From the NCBI RefSeq assembly GCF_001641285.1, contig NZ_CP014841.1, positions 3,870,501-3,934,500 of the forward strand: a stretch of DNA of 64,000 nucleotides, written 5' to 3'. The notes under the pieces were generated by a model, which saw only the letters and a program-made list of their open reading frames with translations, was not told the DNA's origin and searched no databases. Within the stretch, counting starts at the first letter, position 1. Each line of letters begins with the position of its first letter. This document shows positions 63,853 through 64,000 of this stretch, one piece after another. This stretch comes from Dyella thiooxydans (GTDB lineage Bacteria > Pseudomonadota > Gammaproteobacteria > Xanthomonadales > Rhodanobacteraceae). The position numbers were made by a program, and so were the translations under genes.

Positions 63853-64000
63853 GAGACCCGGTTTCGTGGCCATGGGGTGGCGTATTTTGGCATGGAGGCC
63901 GGTGCTTTCCGAAGAAGGTCGCCTTAACAGGGCCGGATCATCAATGCATCGGACGCCCCAATGCCGGTTACCATGGTGAACCACCAACGGGGCATGCCTC

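Overview
This window looks like a chromosomal segment from a high-GC gammaproteobacterium of the order Lysobacterales (Xanthomonadales), most likely Rhodanobacteraceae (Dyella, Rhodanobacter, Frateuria or Luteibacter type). The grounds are high GC codon use, a tryptophanyl-tRNA synthetase with a long C-terminal extension, a fused CysN-CysC sulfate activation protein, class I fructose-bisphosphate aldolase beside pyruvate kinase and transketolase, a WxcM-type bifunctional sugar enzyme, and GTAG-headed REP elements like those of Stenotrophomonas. The family assignment is inference; no 16S gene is present.

Layout. 0.2-6 kb: arginase, trpS, and small membrane, globin, metallopeptidase and DUF6348-like genes. 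6-14 kb: a minus-strand 2-oxoacid dehydrogenase operon (E1 alpha, E1 beta, E2, no E3), then kynA and two tandem POT peptide transporters. 14-18 kb: tyrosine/homogentisate catabolism (hppD-hmgA-fahA) divergent from a MarR regulator, with a good operator candidate over the hppD promoter; the missing isomerase (maiA) lies 33 kb away. 18-24 kb: cysD-cysNC, tpx, gap and an S1/P1 nuclease. 24-32 kb: pyk, fba, two outer-membrane barrels and tkt.

32-49.7 kb is a surface-polysaccharide (probably O-antigen) cluster lying between tkt and pgk. The plus-strand half has an ABC exporter (Wzm/Wzt), a coiled-coil FkbM-like methyltransferase, a PglD/NeuD acyltransferase, a perosamine-synthase-like aminotransferase and four glycosyltransferase-like proteins, the last with two near-identical C-terminal DUF7024-like domains. 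The minus-strand half is a tightly overlapping five-gene operon: a QdtB/FdtB-like aminotransferase, a GtrB-like glycosyltransferase, a WxcM/FdtD-like acetyltransferase-ketoisomerase, GtrA, and a large GT-C-like membrane protein. It reads as a complete route to make a dTDP-3-acetamido-3,6-dideoxyhexose, load it on undecaprenyl phosphate, flip it and attach it to the polymer. The rfbBADC operon at 60.4-63.9 kb supplies the shared dTDP-4-keto-6-deoxyglucose precursor and dTDP-rhamnose, and a phosphomannomutase lies next to it.

49.7-60.2 kb is mostly housekeeping: pgk, maiA, pilU, a DUF4398 lipoprotein and coiled-coil pair, a YdcH-like protein, cystathionine beta-synthase, glmS, a DedA protein and phosphomannomutase. 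I saw no rRNA, tRNA, CRISPR array, insertion sequence, integrase or phage gene. Repeats are two intact and one diverged GTAG-type REP pairs, a hairpin repeat near 21.7 kb, and a GAGTGAG-rich inverted repeat near 14 kb.
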